A DNA stretch of 64,000 bases from Planctomycetales bacterium (GCA_027452145.1 DAIDHB010000030.1:1-64000); one strand, 5' to 3'; shown: positions 8,986 through 18,750, counted from the first letter of the stretch. Notes: a model not told the origin generated them from the sequence alone. Made by a program: numbers and translations.

Positions 8986-11955
8986 TCATCCCTCGGCCTG
9001 GATGGTCAGCACCACGTCGTTGAAGTCGCGATCCCCGCCGCGGAGCAGGTCCTCCCAGTTCAGATGATAAACCCCCTGCGCTGCTTGCACGTGCACGTGG
9101 TCGAAGTGGTCCGGGTTCGCGGCTTTGTCCATGAAGAAGACGGGCGCGGTCCTGGGGCGGAGGGCATGTGAGGTGAGCCGGGAGGCGGAATTGAGCCGGG
9201 AGATGACGGACCGGGTGGACCGATTCTGGACGATGTAGACCAGGAAGTGGTCCCCCCCGTGGAAGGTCAGGACGCGGCTGGCCGGCACGCGGGTCCCGGC
9301 GGCGAAGAGACGCTGCCAGCGGCCCGGGGTCAATGCCGCCCGGAGGTAGCCCGGGTCGCCGGGCCCGAGCCCTCCGATCCGGCCGGAGGCGTCGTCGACG
9401 CGCACCAGCCCGACCTCGTTGTTGTACCGGGCGAGCCGGAGGACCCAGTCGAACCGGACCCGCAGGGCCGCCGTGGCCGCGCCGCGGACGACGAATGCGG
9501 AGGACCCGAGCGAGAGGACCGGCGGCCCATCGGAGGGGGCGGCCGGCGTCGCCGACGGGGTCGGGGTCGGGGCCGCGGCGACGGCCGCGGCTGCGGCCGT
9601 GTTGTTGCCCGTCGTGGGGTCGGCCTCGGCGGCCGAGACGGTCGCGGACGCCGTCAGCGTCCCGGCGGACCGGGGACGGACCACGATCGTGACGGTCCGG
9701 CTCGCGCCGACGGCCAGGTCGCCGAGCACGAAGTTGAGCGTGCCCTTGCTCGGCGTGACGCCGCCGGTAGCCGAGATGAACGCCGCGCCGGCCGGGAGGG
9801 CCTCGGTCAGCGTCACATTCGAGGCCGGGTCCGGCCCCTGGTCAGTCACCGTGACGGTGAAGGTCACGTCGTCGTGGCCGACGGTCGCGGTCCCCGGCGC
9901 GGCCGACTGGGTGACCGACAGGTCGGCGGTGGTGGACTTCGGGGCGCCGGCGCCGACGGTCGTCGTCGCGCTGTCGGTGTCGTTGCCCGAGTCGGAGTCG
10001 GTCGAGCGGCTGGTCGAGGTCGAGACGGAGTCGGTGATGGTCGAGCCGTCGGCGGCGCCGGGATCGACGCGCACGACCAGCGTGAAGACGGCGTCGGCCC
10101 CGGCGGACAGCGAGTCGGCCGTGGCGGAAACGGTGCCGGTGCCGTCGGCGGCCGGCATGATCGGGGCCCAGCCGGCCGGGGCGGTGAAGGAGACGAAGGT
10201 TGTCCCGGCCGGGATGTGATCCACGAGGCCCACTCCCGAGGCCGCGTCGGAGCCGTCATTGGTAACGGTGATCGTGTAGGTGATCGTGCCACCCGCCGCG
10301 ACTGGGTCGGGCGCGTCGGTCACGGCGACCGCGAGGTCGGCCGAGACAACCGCCGGGATGGTGATGGCCTGGGAGAACTCCGAAGTGCCGCTGGAGGCCG
10401 TCGCCGTCGCGGTCAGGTACGGGCCGGCCGGGACGCCGCCCGATGGACTGAAGGTGAAGCTCGCGGCGCCGGTGCCGTCCGTCGGCACGTCCATCGTGCC
10501 GAGGAACGTCTTCCCCTGCGGGGTAGCCTTCGAGCCGGTGACCGGGGTCGCGAAGAATTCGAGGCGGAATGTGGTGTCGGCCGGGCCGCTGAGCGTCCCC
10601 ACGATGCTCGTGACGGTGGCCGAGGTCAACACGGGGGGGTTCACCACGAGTGCAGTGCGTCGGATTCCCAGCTCGGTGTCGAATGAGCCGTTCTCGAAGA
10701 TCGAGTTGCCCAGGATGGAATTGCCGGCGCCGACGACAAGCACGCCATCGCCGTTGGCGGTGAACGCGATCACGTTGCCGGCGCCGGCCGTCGTACCTCC
10801 GATCGAGATGTCGGTCGAGCCGTGAAGGGCGACCCCATAGTCACCGTTTCCCACGTCGATCGTGGCGGTGTCGTCGGTACCGATGAAGTTGCCCTGGATG
10901 AGATCGCCCGATACGCGGTCGACATCGATGCCAATGAGGTTGTTGCCCGAGATGATGTTCCCCGCGCCGGGCGTCGTTCCGCCGATCTCATCGCCAGTGC
11001 TGTTGAGGAAGATTCCCTCGCCGTTTCCCAGCCGGGTGCGGCCGGTGATGTCGGTGCCGATGAGATTGCCCTGGACCACGGCTCCGCTGCCCTCGAGGTC
11101 GATTCCGAAGCGTGAATTGCCCGAGATGAGGTTCCGTGCGCCGGGGATCGTCCCCCCGATCGTCACACCCGAAGGGCCTGCAACATGCACGCCTTCCCCG
11201 CTGCTTCCGAGGGCGATCGTCCCCGTCGCGTCGGTGCCGATGAAATTGCCTTGCACGAGGTTGCCCGTCGTGTTGGTGTCGCCTTTGATGAGCAGCCCCG
11301 CGTAGTCGCCGCCGCGACTGCCGGAGATGATGTTGCGATCCGCGGGCGACGTCCCGCCGATCGTGTTGTTCGAAGTCTGGGTGAGGATGCCGATGTTGGT
11401 GTTCTCGAACACCGCCGTGCCGGCGGGATTCGTACCGATGTAGTCGCCGGCGATCGTGTTGTCCCCGCCGGCCATGACCTCGATGCCTAGGTCGGTGAAG
11501 CGGTTGATCGCCAGCCCGCGGACCGTGGTGCCGCCCCCGGTGAGCACGAGGCCATCGCCGTAGGTGCCGGTGGCGCCGTGGGTGTCGAACGACCCGTCGA
11601 GCTCGATGAGCAGGACGGCGTCGCTCGCGGCGGTGGTCGGGTTGGTATTGGCGCCGGCCCCCGGCTGCGTGTAGCCGTCGATCGTCACCGGATCGGAGAT
11701 CCACGGCAGGTTCGTGGCCGGGCGGATCGAGTGTACGCCCGCGCCGGGGATGTTGAAGGCGATGGTGTCCACGTCGCCGGCCGGGTTGGTGGCGGCGTTG
11801 GCGTCGGCGATCGCCTGGCGGAGCGACCCGGGGCCGCTGTCGTCGGTATTGATCACGGTGAAGGTCGCCAGCAGCAGGCGGTCTTCCATCGCCTCCACCC
11901 GGGGACGCGAGGGGTTGCGCGTCCGGCGTCGTGGTCCGAGGAATAAGCGTGGCAT
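8986..11955 (-). CDS. Surface protein: parallel beta-helix, two DUF11 repeats, DUF4114 C-terminus
   Basis: A 989-residue secreted protein. The N-terminus is basic and carries VEAMEDRLLLA, a LEPR-XLL-like element found at the start of large planctomycete exported proteins. GPGSLRQAIADANA (CSLREA-like) follows. Residues ~60-530 are parallel beta-helix steps with repeated IGGT...N-I-I/L-SGN motifs. Two DUF11 (Ig-like) domains lie at ~541-650 and ~675-785. A DUF4114-like end contains GGDRDFNDVVLTI. ATG 11955 was chosen because AGGAG precedes it by about nine bases and the LEPR-XLL-like segment begins there. It is probably cell-surface or matrix-associated. The ligand is unknown. It ends convergently with the FtsK-like gene, about 245 bases away. 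Confidence 0.85.
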   Translation of the reverse strand: MPRLFLGPRRRTRNPSRPRVEAMEDRLLLATFTVINTDDSGPGSLRQAIADANAATNPAGDVDTIAFNIPGAGVHSIRPATNLPWISDPVTIDGYTQPGAGANTNPTTAASDAVLLIELDGSFDTHGATGTYGDGLVLTGGGTTVRGLAINRFTDLGIEVMAGGDNTIAGDYIGTNPAGTAVFENTNIGILTQTSNNTIGGTSPADRNIISGSRGGDYAGLLIKGDTNTTGNLVQGNFIGTDATGTIALGSSGEGVHVAGPSGVTIGGTIPGARNLISGNSRFGIDLEGSGAVVQGNLIGTDITGRTRLGNGEGIFLNSTGDEIGGTTPGAGNIISGNNLIGIDVDRVSGDLIQGNFIGTDDTATIDVGNGDYGVALHGSTDISIGGTTAGAGNVIAFTANGDGVLVVGAGNSILGNSIFENGSFDTELGIRRTALVVNPPVLTSATVTSIVGTLSGPADTTFRLEFFATPVTGSKATPQGKTFLGTMDVPTDGTGAASFTFSPSGGVPAGPYLTATATASSGTSEFSQAITIPAVVSADLAVAVTDAPDPVAAGGTITYTITVTNDGSDAASGVGLVDHIPAGTTFVSFTAPAGWAPIMPAADGTGTVSATADSLSAGADAVFTLVVRVDPGAADGSTITDSVSTSTSRSTDSDSGNDTDSATTTVGAGAPKSTTADLSVTQSAAPGTATVGHDDVTFTVTVTDQGPDPASNVTLTEALPAGAAFISATGGVTPSKGTLNFVLGDLAVGASRTVTIVVRPRSAGTLTASATVSAAEADPTTGNNTAAAAAVAAAPTPTPSATPAAPSDGPPVLSLGSSAFVVRGAATAALRVRFDWVLRLARYNNEVGLVRVDDASGRIGGLGPGDPGYLRAALTPGRWQRLFAAGTRVPASRVLTFHGGDHFLVYIVQNRSTRSVISRLNSASRLTSHALRPRTAPVFFMDKAANPDHFDHVHVQAAQGVYHLNWEDLLRGGDRDFNDVVLTIQAEG

Positions 11956-12328
11956 GCGTCCATCTCCTGAGTTGAGGGCAACCGCGAGGGCTCGTCCGCG
12001 ACGACGGCCGCGGGCTCCCAGGGTCTCATTGCGGGCGGGTCGGATCCCGAGACAAGCTGGCGGATGGAATCCTCGCCGGCAGGTCCGGCGTGGCGCGCCT
12101 AAGTGGGGGAGCCAAGGGGCTTGTGCCTTCCGCTCGACTTTCCGGTGCGGTGCTGTCGCCGGCCTGCGATCCGCGGGGGATGGTCCCGTCGACCCCGGTG
12201 GGCGAGCGCTCCACGGGGGACGATGCCAGGGCCTCGGGCGGTCCGACCGGGCTGCGGTGACGGCCGAATCGGGCGCGGATCTCCGATTTGTCTGTCTCGG
12301 GATCGCCCGGCGGCGCAATAATGCTCTT
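11956..12328. other. Divergent intergenic region
   Basis: About 370 bases between the leftward beta-helix gene and the rightward sigma factor gene. It should contain both promoters, but I cannot identify consensus boxes with confidence. Open frames that run through it are extensions of the flanking genes without their own ribosome binding sites. Confidence 0.5.
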
Positions 12329-12985
12329 ATGACACCGATCGATCTCGAGAATTCGAGCGTGACGAACCGCCTGCTGCTTGGCGCGGCCGACGGGGATCGC
12401 GAGAGCCTGGGTGCCCTGTTGACGCGGCACGAGGACCGGCTGCGCCGCATGGTCGCCTTCCGGCTCGACCCGCGGCTGCAGGGGAGGATCGCGCCCGAGG
12501 ACGTCCTCCAGGAGGTGTACCTGACCGCCTCGGAGCACCTGATCGATTACCTCGGGCGGCCCGCGATGCCGTTCTTCCTCTGGCTGCGCGGCATCGCCGG
12601 CCACAAGCTGCTGGAGCTGCATCGGAGCCACCTGGGTGCGCGGATGCGAGATGTCCGCCGCGAGGTCTCGCTCCACCGCGGCGCCCTGCCGGATGCCACC
12701 TCCGCGGCGCTGGCCGCGCAGCTCCTCGGCCACCACACCCGGCCCAGCGAGGCCGCCGTGCGGGCCGAGGCCAAGATCCGCCTGCAGGAGGCGCTCAACG
12801 GCATGGACCCCCTCGACCGCGAGGTCCTGGCCCTGCGGCACTTCGAGCAACTGACCAACGCCGAGGCGGCCCGCGTGCTGCAGATCAAGGAGGCGGCGGC
12901 TGGCAAGCGCTACCTGCGGGCGCTGGGTCGCCTCCGGGAGATCCTGTCGCAACTGCCCGGCGCATCGGACCACGACGACAGCTGA
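12329..12985 (+). CDS. ECF-type RNA polymerase sigma factor
   Basis: A 218-residue sigma-70 family protein. Region 2 includes GRIAPEDVLQEVYLTA followed by a Trp-rich segment (FFLWLRGIAGHKLLELHR). Region 4 has LDREVLALRHFEQLTNAEAA and a recognition helix ending in GRLREIL. These are the two core-binding and promoter-binding domains of ECF factors; region 3 is absent. It is followed after 57 bases by a membrane Ser/Thr kinase on the same strand, an arrangement known for planctomycete ECF-kinase pairs. No anti-sigma factor is adjacent, so control by the kinase is a plausible inference. ATG 12329 was chosen over a long upstream extension that overlaps the divergent intergenic region. The ribosome binding site is weak. 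Confidence 0.85.
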   Translation: MTPIDLENSSVTNRLLLGAADGDRESLGALLTRHEDRLRRMVAFRLDPRLQGRIAPEDVLQEVYLTASEHLIDYLGRPAMPFFLWLRGIAGHKLLELHRSHLGARMRDVRREVSLHRGALPDATSAALAAQLLGHHTRPSEAAVRAEAKIRLQEALNGMDPLDREVLALRHFEQLTNAEAARVLQIKEAAAGKRYLRALGRLREILSQLPGASDHDDS

Positions 12986-13042
12986 TCGGGGTCGCGCCCC
13001 TTACCCGGGGAGCGACGGCGAAGGGCCGGAGGAGCCACCCCC

Positions 13043-16000
13043 ATGAACGACTCGGATTCCCAGGCCGATCCGCTCGCCCCGCTGGCCGAGGAGTTCGCCG
13101 GGCGCTACCGGCGCGGTGAGCGCCCTTCCCTCAGCGAGTACACCGAGAGGTACCCCGAGCACGCCGAGCGCATCCGGTACCTCTTCCCCGCGCTGGTGGA
13201 GATGGAGCAGCTCGGCTCGGTCGGCGGGCCGGGCGCCGGGGACTTCGCCGGGGCCGCCGCGGGCCGGGGACGGGCCCCGCCGCAGCTCGGCGAATACCGC
13301 ATCCTCCGCGAGGTGGCCCGCGGCGGAATGGGGGTCGTCTACGAGGCGGTGCAGGAGTCTCTCGGCCGGCACGTCGCGCTGAAGGTGCTCCCGACGGCCG
13401 GATCGATGCCTCCTACCCACCTCGAGCGATTTCGCCGCGAGGCGCGGGCGGCGGCGCGGCTGCACCACACCAATATCGTGCCGGTCTTCGGCGTCGGCGA
13501 GCACGAGGGCGTCCACTACTTCGCGATGCAGTTCATCCGGGGCCAGGGCCTCAATCGCGTCCTGCACGAACTGCGGCACCTGCGCCGCCGAGGCCCACGA
13601 CCACCGGACGCCAGTACGAGTGGCGGCGCGGACCTGAGCGTCAGCATCGCCCACGGGCTGCTCAGCGGCCGGTTCCCGGACGGGGAAAGGGCGTCGGGCG
13701 ATCCGACCGGCGACAGACCCGTCCCCGGCGAGGATGCGGCCAGCCCGACGGATGGCTATCGGGGAGGGCCCGAATCCATCGTGCTCGGCGATCCCTCCGG
13801 GCTCGGCGACCAATCCACGCTCGCCTATTCTCGGAGTGTGGCCCGGGTCGGGGTGCAGGTCGCCGAGGCGCTGGCCTACTCCCACCAGCAAGGGGTGCTC
13901 CACCGCGACATCAAGCCGGCCAACCTCCTGCTCGATACCCAGGGCACGGTCTGGGTCAGCGACTTCGGCCTGGTCAAGGAGCTGGGCTCGGAGGAGCTGA
14001 CCACTCAGGGTGACTTCGTCGGGACGCTGCGGTACATGGCGCCGGAACGGTTCGAGGGTCGGTCCGACCCGCGGAGCGACGTCTACGGCCTGGGGTTGAC
14101 CCTCTACGAGATGCTGGCGCTGCAGCCGGCCTTCGCGGCCTCCGATCGCGCCCGGCTCGTCGAGCGCGTGCGACAGGAGGAGCCGCCCCGACCCCGCAAG
14201 CTCGACCCGCACATCCCCCGCGACCTGGAGACCATCGTCCTGAAGGCCATCGCCAAGGAGCCGGGCCGGCGCTATGCGACGGCGACCGCGATGGCCGAAG
14301 ACCTCCGCCGCTTCCTGGCCGACCGACCGGTCGAGGCGCGGCGTGCGGCGCCGTGGGAGTGGGCCTGGCGCTGGGGCCGCCGTAACCCGGGGCTGGCCGT
14401 CTCGATCGCCCTGGTGGCCGTCCTGCTGGTGGTCATCGCGGGCGGATCGGTGGCCTGGTCCGCCCGGCTGGGCACGGAACTGCGGCGGACGACCGACGCC
14501 CGAGGGGCGGAGCGGGACGCGAAGAAGGACGCCCTGGACAAGCTCTGGCGCTCGTACCTGGCCCGGGCGCAGGCGGGCCGCTTCAGTCGGCGCCCCGGCC
14601 AGCGGGGCGACAGCCTCGCCGCCCTCGGCGAGGCCGTCCGAATCGCCCGCGATGTGGGCGTGCCCGCGGAGGTGATGGACGAGCTGCGCAACGAGGCGAT
14701 CGCCTGCCTGGCCCTGCCCGACCTGCGCCCCGGCACGACCTCCGTGCCCCTGCCGCCCGGCACCGCCACGATCGTTTTCGACCGGGACTACCGGCGCTAC
14801 GCGCTGAGCGACACCAGGGGCGCCATCAGCGTCTACCGGCTCGGCGAAGACCGGCCGATCATTCGCCTGCCCGGCCTCGGCCGAAAGCTGGCGGCCCTCC
14901 TCCTCAGCCCGGACGGCCAGTTCGTGGCCGGCTCGACCGCCGGCGAGCTCCAGGCCTGGGTCGTGGACGAGGGCCGGTCGGTCTTCCCGGAGCCCCTGTC
15001 CGCCCACCACCCGATTCAGTTCAGCGGGGACAGCAGCCGGGTGGTGGCCGTCCGGCCCGACGGCTCGATCGGCGTGTGGGACCCGCGCACCGGCCGCGAG
15101 ACCCGGCTCCTGCGCACCGGGGTCGCCCCATATCTCTTCGCGATCCACCCGGACGGCCGGCAGTTGGCGGTCGGCTCCGGGGGGCACGCGGCCTTCATCG
15201 AGGTCTGGGACACCGATTCCGGAAGGAAGGTGACCGAGCTGCCCGTCGGCGATGCGGGGCCCCTTTGCGCCCTCGCCTGGCACCCGGACGGCCATCGGCT
15301 GGCGCTGGCATCCGATGGCCCCACGGGCCGGGTCCGGATCTGGGAGGTCGCCGAGCGACGGGTCCTGGCCACCCTGGAGGGCCACGCCCAGGGAGTGGGC
15401 CCGATGGCGTTCCACCCCGGCGGCGACATGCTGGTGACCGTCTCGGTGGATGGCACGTGCCGGCTGTGGGACGCCCAGGCGGGTCGCACGCTGGTCAACT
15501 GGCCCTCCGGCATCGGGGACCTCCACTTCAGCCGGGACGGGGCGGTGTGCGGATTCAGCGCCCTCGGCGACCGGGTGCGGCTGATGGAGGTGGCGGACGG
15601 CCGGGAGTACCGTACGCTCGTCAGCAGCCTGGGCGCCGGCCGGGGCGAGTATCGTCAGGGCGACATCGCCGCGGACGGCCTGCTCGCCGTCGGGATGGAT
15701 GATGGGGCCCGGTTGTGGGACCTGGCGACCGGCCGGGAGGTCGCCTTCCTGCCCGATCGGCGGACGGAATCGGTCTCCTTCGTCTCCCGCCCGGATGGCC
15801 GTGAGCTGCTGACCTGTAGCTCCGGCGGCCTGCGCCGCTGGCCCATTCGCGAGGACCCCGCGTTGCCGGGGCGGCTGCGCATCGGGCCCCCCCGAGTCGT
15901 CGACCTGCCCATCGTCCCCACCCGCGCCCATGTCCGCCAGGACGGTCGCGCCGTCGCCGTGGCCAGCGAGCGATCGGGCATGGCGCTGGTCGTGGATCTG

Positions 16001-17107
16001 CCCACCGAGGCCGTGCGGTCCACCCTGGCGCCCCACCCATCCCTCATCCGCGTCGTGCTCAGCCCGGACGGCCGGTGGGCGGCCACGAGCGGCTGGCATA
16101 CCCCGAGCGTCAAGGTCTGGGACGTCAGGACCGGCGCGCTGGTCAAGGAACTACCGCTGGGTATCATGAACATCGCCTCCTTCTCCCCGGACGGCCGGAC
16201 GCTGGTGACCAGTCGCGGCGACGAGTATCGCACCTGGGATGTGGAGTCATGGCGGCCGGCCCTACGACTACCATGGGAAGTCCCGTCCTATCCGGGCTGG
16301 GTCGCGTTCGCCCTCGACCGAAAGCTCATGGCCCTGGAGCGATCCCCGGCGGTCATCTCCCTGGTCGACGCCGCCACAGGCCGGACCTTGGCGAAGCTGG
16401 AGGACCCCCGCTCCGACCGCGCCCAGTGGCTGGGCTTCACCCCGGACGGCGCGCACCTGGTGGCGATCACCCCCTATTCCCGGGCCATCCATATCTGGGA
16501 CCTGAGGGCGATCCGCCGGGAGCTCGCCGCGATGCAGCTCGACTGGGAAGCGCCGCCCTACCCGCCGGCCCCCGGGGCGGATGCCCGACGGACTCTCGCA
16601 GTCGAGTCCCTGCTCGGAGTGTCGTCACCTCCCGAGCAGGCTGCGGACGACCGGGCGCGACGCGATATCGAGACGTATCGCCTCGCCGTCGAGTCGCACC
16701 CGGACCGCGCGGCGGCCTACAACAACTTGGCCTGGACCTACGCGACCGCCCCGGGACGCCTGCGCGACCCGAGCCGGGCGCTGGCCCTGGCCGAGAGGGC
16801 CGCGCGACTCGACCCGCAGAATCCGATGATCCGCAATACGCTGGGCATGGCCTATTACCGCGTCGGCCGGTACCGCGAGGCGGCCGACACCCTCCAGGAC
16901 AACCTCCCCCACCAGGATGAGAAGTACCTCGCCGTGGATCTGTATTTCCTGGCCATGAGCCACCATCAACTCGGCGAGGTGGCCCTGGCGCGGGCTTACT
17001 ACACTTGGGCCAATCGCGTCACGGGGTCGAGGGCCGAGCTGACCGTCGAGGAGGCACGGGAGCGAGACGCATTCCATGCGGAAGCGGAGATGCTGATGGC
17101 GAAGTGA
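13043..17107 (+). CDS. Transmembrane Ser/Thr protein kinase with WD40 and TPR sensor domains
   Basis: A 1,354-residue protein. Residues ~10-60 are a short helical domain typical of planctomycete kinases. The kinase domain starts near 82 with the glycine loop ARGGMGVVYE, the catalytic lysine is Lys114, HRDIKPAN is at 287-294 and DFG at 307-309. A Gly/Ser/Pro-rich insert of about 80 residues lies between the hinge and the catalytic loop. One membrane helix is at ~449-473. Many WD40-type repeats follow (FSPDGRTL...VWD pattern), then TPR-like repeats near 1215-1310. All catalytic residues are present. The kinase should be cytoplasmic and the repeats external. GGAGGAG lies about nine bases before the ATG. 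It is co-directional with the ECF sigma factor 57 bases upstream, a likely regulatory partner. Confidence 0.9.
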   Translation: MNDSDSQADPLAPLAEEFAGRYRRGERPSLSEYTERYPEHAERIRYLFPALVEMEQLGSVGGPGAGDFAGAAAGRGRAPPQLGEYRILREVARGGMGVVYEAVQESLGRHVALKVLPTAGSMPPTHLERFRREARAAARLHHTNIVPVFGVGEHEGVHYFAMQFIRGQGLNRVLHELRHLRRRGPRPPDASTSGGADLSVSIAHGLLSGRFPDGERASGDPTGDRPVPGEDAASPTDGYRGGPESIVLGDPSGLGDQSTLAYSRSVARVGVQVAEALAYSHQQGVLHRDIKPANLLLDTQGTVWVSDFGLVKELGSEELTTQGDFVGTLRYMAPERFEGRSDPRSDVYGLGLTLYEMLALQPAFAASDRARLVERVRQEEPPRPRKLDPHIPRDLETIVLKAIAKEPGRRYATATAMAEDLRRFLADRPVEARRAAPWEWAWRWGRRNPGLAVSIALVAVLLVVIAGGSVAWSARLGTELRRTTDARGAERDAKKDALDKLWRSYLARAQAGRFSRRPGQRGDSLAALGEAVRIARDVGVPAEVMDELRNEAIACLALPDLRPGTTSVPLPPGTATIVFDRDYRRYALSDTRGAISVYRLGEDRPIIRLPGLGRKLAALLLSPDGQFVAGSTAGELQAWVVDEGRSVFPEPLSAHHPIQFSGDSSRVVAVRPDGSIGVWDPRTGRETRLLRTGVAPYLFAIHPDGRQLAVGSGGHAAFIEVWDTDSGRKVTELPVGDAGPLCALAWHPDGHRLALASDGPTGRVRIWEVAERRVLATLEGHAQGVGPMAFHPGGDMLVTVSVDGTCRLWDAQAGRTLVNWPSGIGDLHFSRDGAVCGFSALGDRVRLMEVADGREYRTLVSSLGAGRGEYRQGDIAADGLLAVGMDDGARLWDLATGREVAFLPDRRTESVSFVSRPDGRELLTCSSGGLRRWPIREDPALPGRLRIGPPRVVDLPIVPTRAHVRQDGRAVAVASERSGMALVVDLPTEAVRSTLAPHPSLIRVVLSPDGRWAATSGWHTPSVKVWDVRTGALVKELPLGIMNIASFSPDGRTLVTSRGDEYRTWDVESWRPALRLPWEVPSYPGWVAFALDRKLMALERSPAVISLVDAATGRTLAKLEDPRSDRAQWLGFTPDGAHLVAITPYSRAIHIWDLRAIRRELAAMQLDWEAPPYPPAPGADARRTLAVESLLGVSSPPEQAADDRARRDIETYRLAVESHPDRAAAYNNLAWTYATAPGRLRDPSRALALAERAARLDPQNPMIRNTLGMAYYRVGRYREAADTLQDNLPHQDEKYLAVDLYFLAMSHHQLGEVALARAYYTWANRVTGSRAELTVEEARERDAFHAEAEMLMAK

Positions 17108-17830
17108 TCCCGCCCGTAGGCTCCCGCTCGACGACGTGACGGCGCCTGGTGCTGCCTCACCGCCCCAACGCCAATGTGGTCGGCCACGGGGGACGTATTG
17201 CGCCGCGTCGACGTCGGTAGGCCCCTGCCGTCGCGGGATGCGGCGGCCGAGGCCCAGGAGGTTCGTGCCTCGCTGCGGCGCCGCCACCGCCTTATATTGC
17301 TCATCGAGACGAGCCGCCGTCGGGATCGCTTGCGTCGGCGGGCTCTGCTTGTCGGGGCATGGGCACCTGAGGAGGCCGTGTGCCCTCGAACTCGTCCGGC
17401 TCGATCGAGAGAATCAGCGACCCCCGAGCCCGGTGGCCGAGAGTTGCCCGGAGAAGGAGGTGAGATGCCCGACTACCCTTTGCCGCTGCTGGAGGAATTG
17501 GGACCGGTCCCGACGAATGATCCAGGACCAAACGTGGTTCAATGCTTGGCTTTTCCTGGCGCGCAGTCCACTGCGCCCTTCGGTCTGATCGACCGAAGCA
17601 TCCGAGGACCAGCCTCGCCGTCCGATGCTCTCCTGTGCACCTGTCACCCGTCCCTCGTGAACGGCCAGGCTTTTTGCTCCCGGCTCTCCGGTTTTCGGCG
17701 AGGATTCCGTCGCCGGAGACCTGGGAAAAAGACGCGGCGGGGACGCGTCCGCGGGGAGGATACTAAGATCCCCCTCGGGCCGAGTCCCCGCCGCGTCTTC
17801 GCCGGTGATCGAATCGGCCTGCGACTGCGG
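17108..17830. other. Intergenic region with possible decayed small frame
   Basis: Nothing convincing is encoded in ~720 bases. A frame starting at ATG 17464 has an excellent ribosome binding site (GGAGGTG) and begins MPDYPLPLLEELGPVP, but its later sequence loses protein-like character. It may be the stub of a decayed gene. The right end holds the leftward terminator at 17726-17799. Confidence 0.45.
17726..17799 (-). terminator. Intrinsic terminator of the 42-residue protein gene
   Basis: Arms 17729-17744 and 17784-17799 are exact 16-bp reverse complements. Read leftward, the hairpin is followed at once by five T residues (17730-17726). It begins 32 bases beyond the stop codon of the leftward small gene at 17831-17959. 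It has a T run only on the minus strand, which gives its direction. The loop, about 39 bases, is long for a terminator. Confidence 0.7.
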
Positions 17831-17959
17831 TTACTTGCCCATCGACTTGGCGATGACGTAGATCACCGCGGCGCCGAAGAAGCCGCCGCCGCAAAGCAGA
17901 TAGAGTAGCGAGTACTGCGCCGCTGCGACGAGCATCGGGACCTGTTCGATGGCCTGCAT
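17831..17959 (-). CDS. Small membrane protein, 42 residues
   Basis: A 42-residue frame beginning MQAIEQVPMLVAAAQYS, with one hydrophobic segment of about 28 residues. Its core (YSLLYLLCGGGFFGAAVIYV) ends in IAKSMGK. The shape is a single-span membrane peptide with a glycine-rich middle and a basic tail. AGGTG lies just upstream of the ATG, and a hairpin with a T run follows the stop, so it has the parts of an independent transcription unit. I do not recognise a family. A small regulatory or stress-type membrane protein is one option, and a short hydrophobic toxin cannot be excluded. Confidence 0.65.
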   Translation of the reverse strand: MQAIEQVPMLVAAAQYSLLYLLCGGGFFGAAVIYVIAKSMGK

Positions 17960-18457
17960 GGTGTTCACCTATGGCAAGGGGTGCTTGTTGTCGATGGAAA
18001 ACGCTTGTGGGGGACGCTCGCGCCACGGATGACCGGCCGTCCCGACGTGAGTGATGAAGTGCAAGCCGCATGCCAGCCGAGGTGCGGGCGCAAGCCGTTA
18101 CCTTGCAAGGGGGCTGGGAGGCCATCCGGGGGATCGAGAACGAGGACGGTCACCGCGAACACTCGGAGCCCAACCCCGTTCGATTGCGGCCTGATCGGTT
18201 CGGAGTCGTGCCAGGCCGGCCGCCGGCGGCATGCTATCCGAGCTCGACGCGGGTGAATCGTCCGCAACACGCCTGTGCCTGGTCCTGCTCTCAGGGGGTG
18301 AGGTCCAGGGTCAGGCTCTGCCCGGCACGATACCGGGCCGTCTGGGCGAGGCGGTTCGCGCATCCCCCGGAGATTGACGAGCATCTCGGGTCGCGGCGGG
18401 GCGTTAGCCTCCCGGACCGCCATCCGAACCCCCATCTCCCTGACATCGTGTCAGCCG

Positions 18458-18495
18458 CCCTGCCGCGACCCCCCCGTGGCGGGGTCGCGGCAGGG
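18458..18495. repeat. Perfect 15-bp inverted repeat (hairpin)
   Basis: Arms 18458-18472 and 18481-18495 are exact reverse complements (ccctgccgcgacccc and its complement) around an 8-base loop. It lies about 255 bases beyond the DUF1501 stop in the direction of transcription and could end that transcript. It has no T run. Confidence 0.7.
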
Positions 18496-18551
18496 TGGGT
18501 CCGTTGAGAGGACTCGGTGCGTGGCGCTGCGGTCCGACCCCGGCCCGAGGA

Positions 18552-18579
18552 GCTGACGCCCCCCGGCTACGTCCGATCG
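18552..18579. repeat. Dispersed 28-base repeat, copy 1
   Basis: This 28-base stretch, containing gctgacgccccccggctacg, is identical to 40810-40837. Beyond the exact core the two loci stay similar for about 40 more bases (cccctnacgggggct, then ccggca and tctta). It lies in intergenic DNA at both places, as expected for a small dispersed element. Confidence 0.8.
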
Positions 18580-18750
18580 TCCCCTGACGGGGGCTCGGAG
18601 CCCTGCCGGCATCGATTCTTAGCCCGCCCGGCCCCTCCGTGGGCCACCCATCTGCAAGGCGCTCCAGGGGCAAGGTCACGCGGAAGAACGGCTCCCAATG
18701 CGCCTGGTCGAGGCCGAGGCTCGTCAACAGGGCGGTGTAGGAATCCTCCG

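Larger units (their letters stand above)
17960..18750. other. Intergenic region with hairpin, dispersed repeat and a possible gene remnant
   Basis: Around 790 bases without an intact gene. It contains a 15-bp hairpin (18458-18495) and a 28-base dispersed repeat (18552-18579). On the minus strand at about 18620-18745 there is a stretch that reads like real protein (for example LLTSLGLDQAHWEPFFRV) with coding-like codon choice, but it has no start and runs into the repeat. It could be a gene remnant. Confidence 0.45.

Noticed and set aside
13001-16099. A 1,032-codon open frame antisense to the kinase gene
   Set aside because: Same GC artefact; the opposite strand has clear kinase and WD40 motifs with a ribosome binding site.
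17174-17908. A 244-codon rightward frame
   Set aside because: Its composition is not protein-like, it runs through a terminator hairpin and overlaps the better supported small gene on the other strand.
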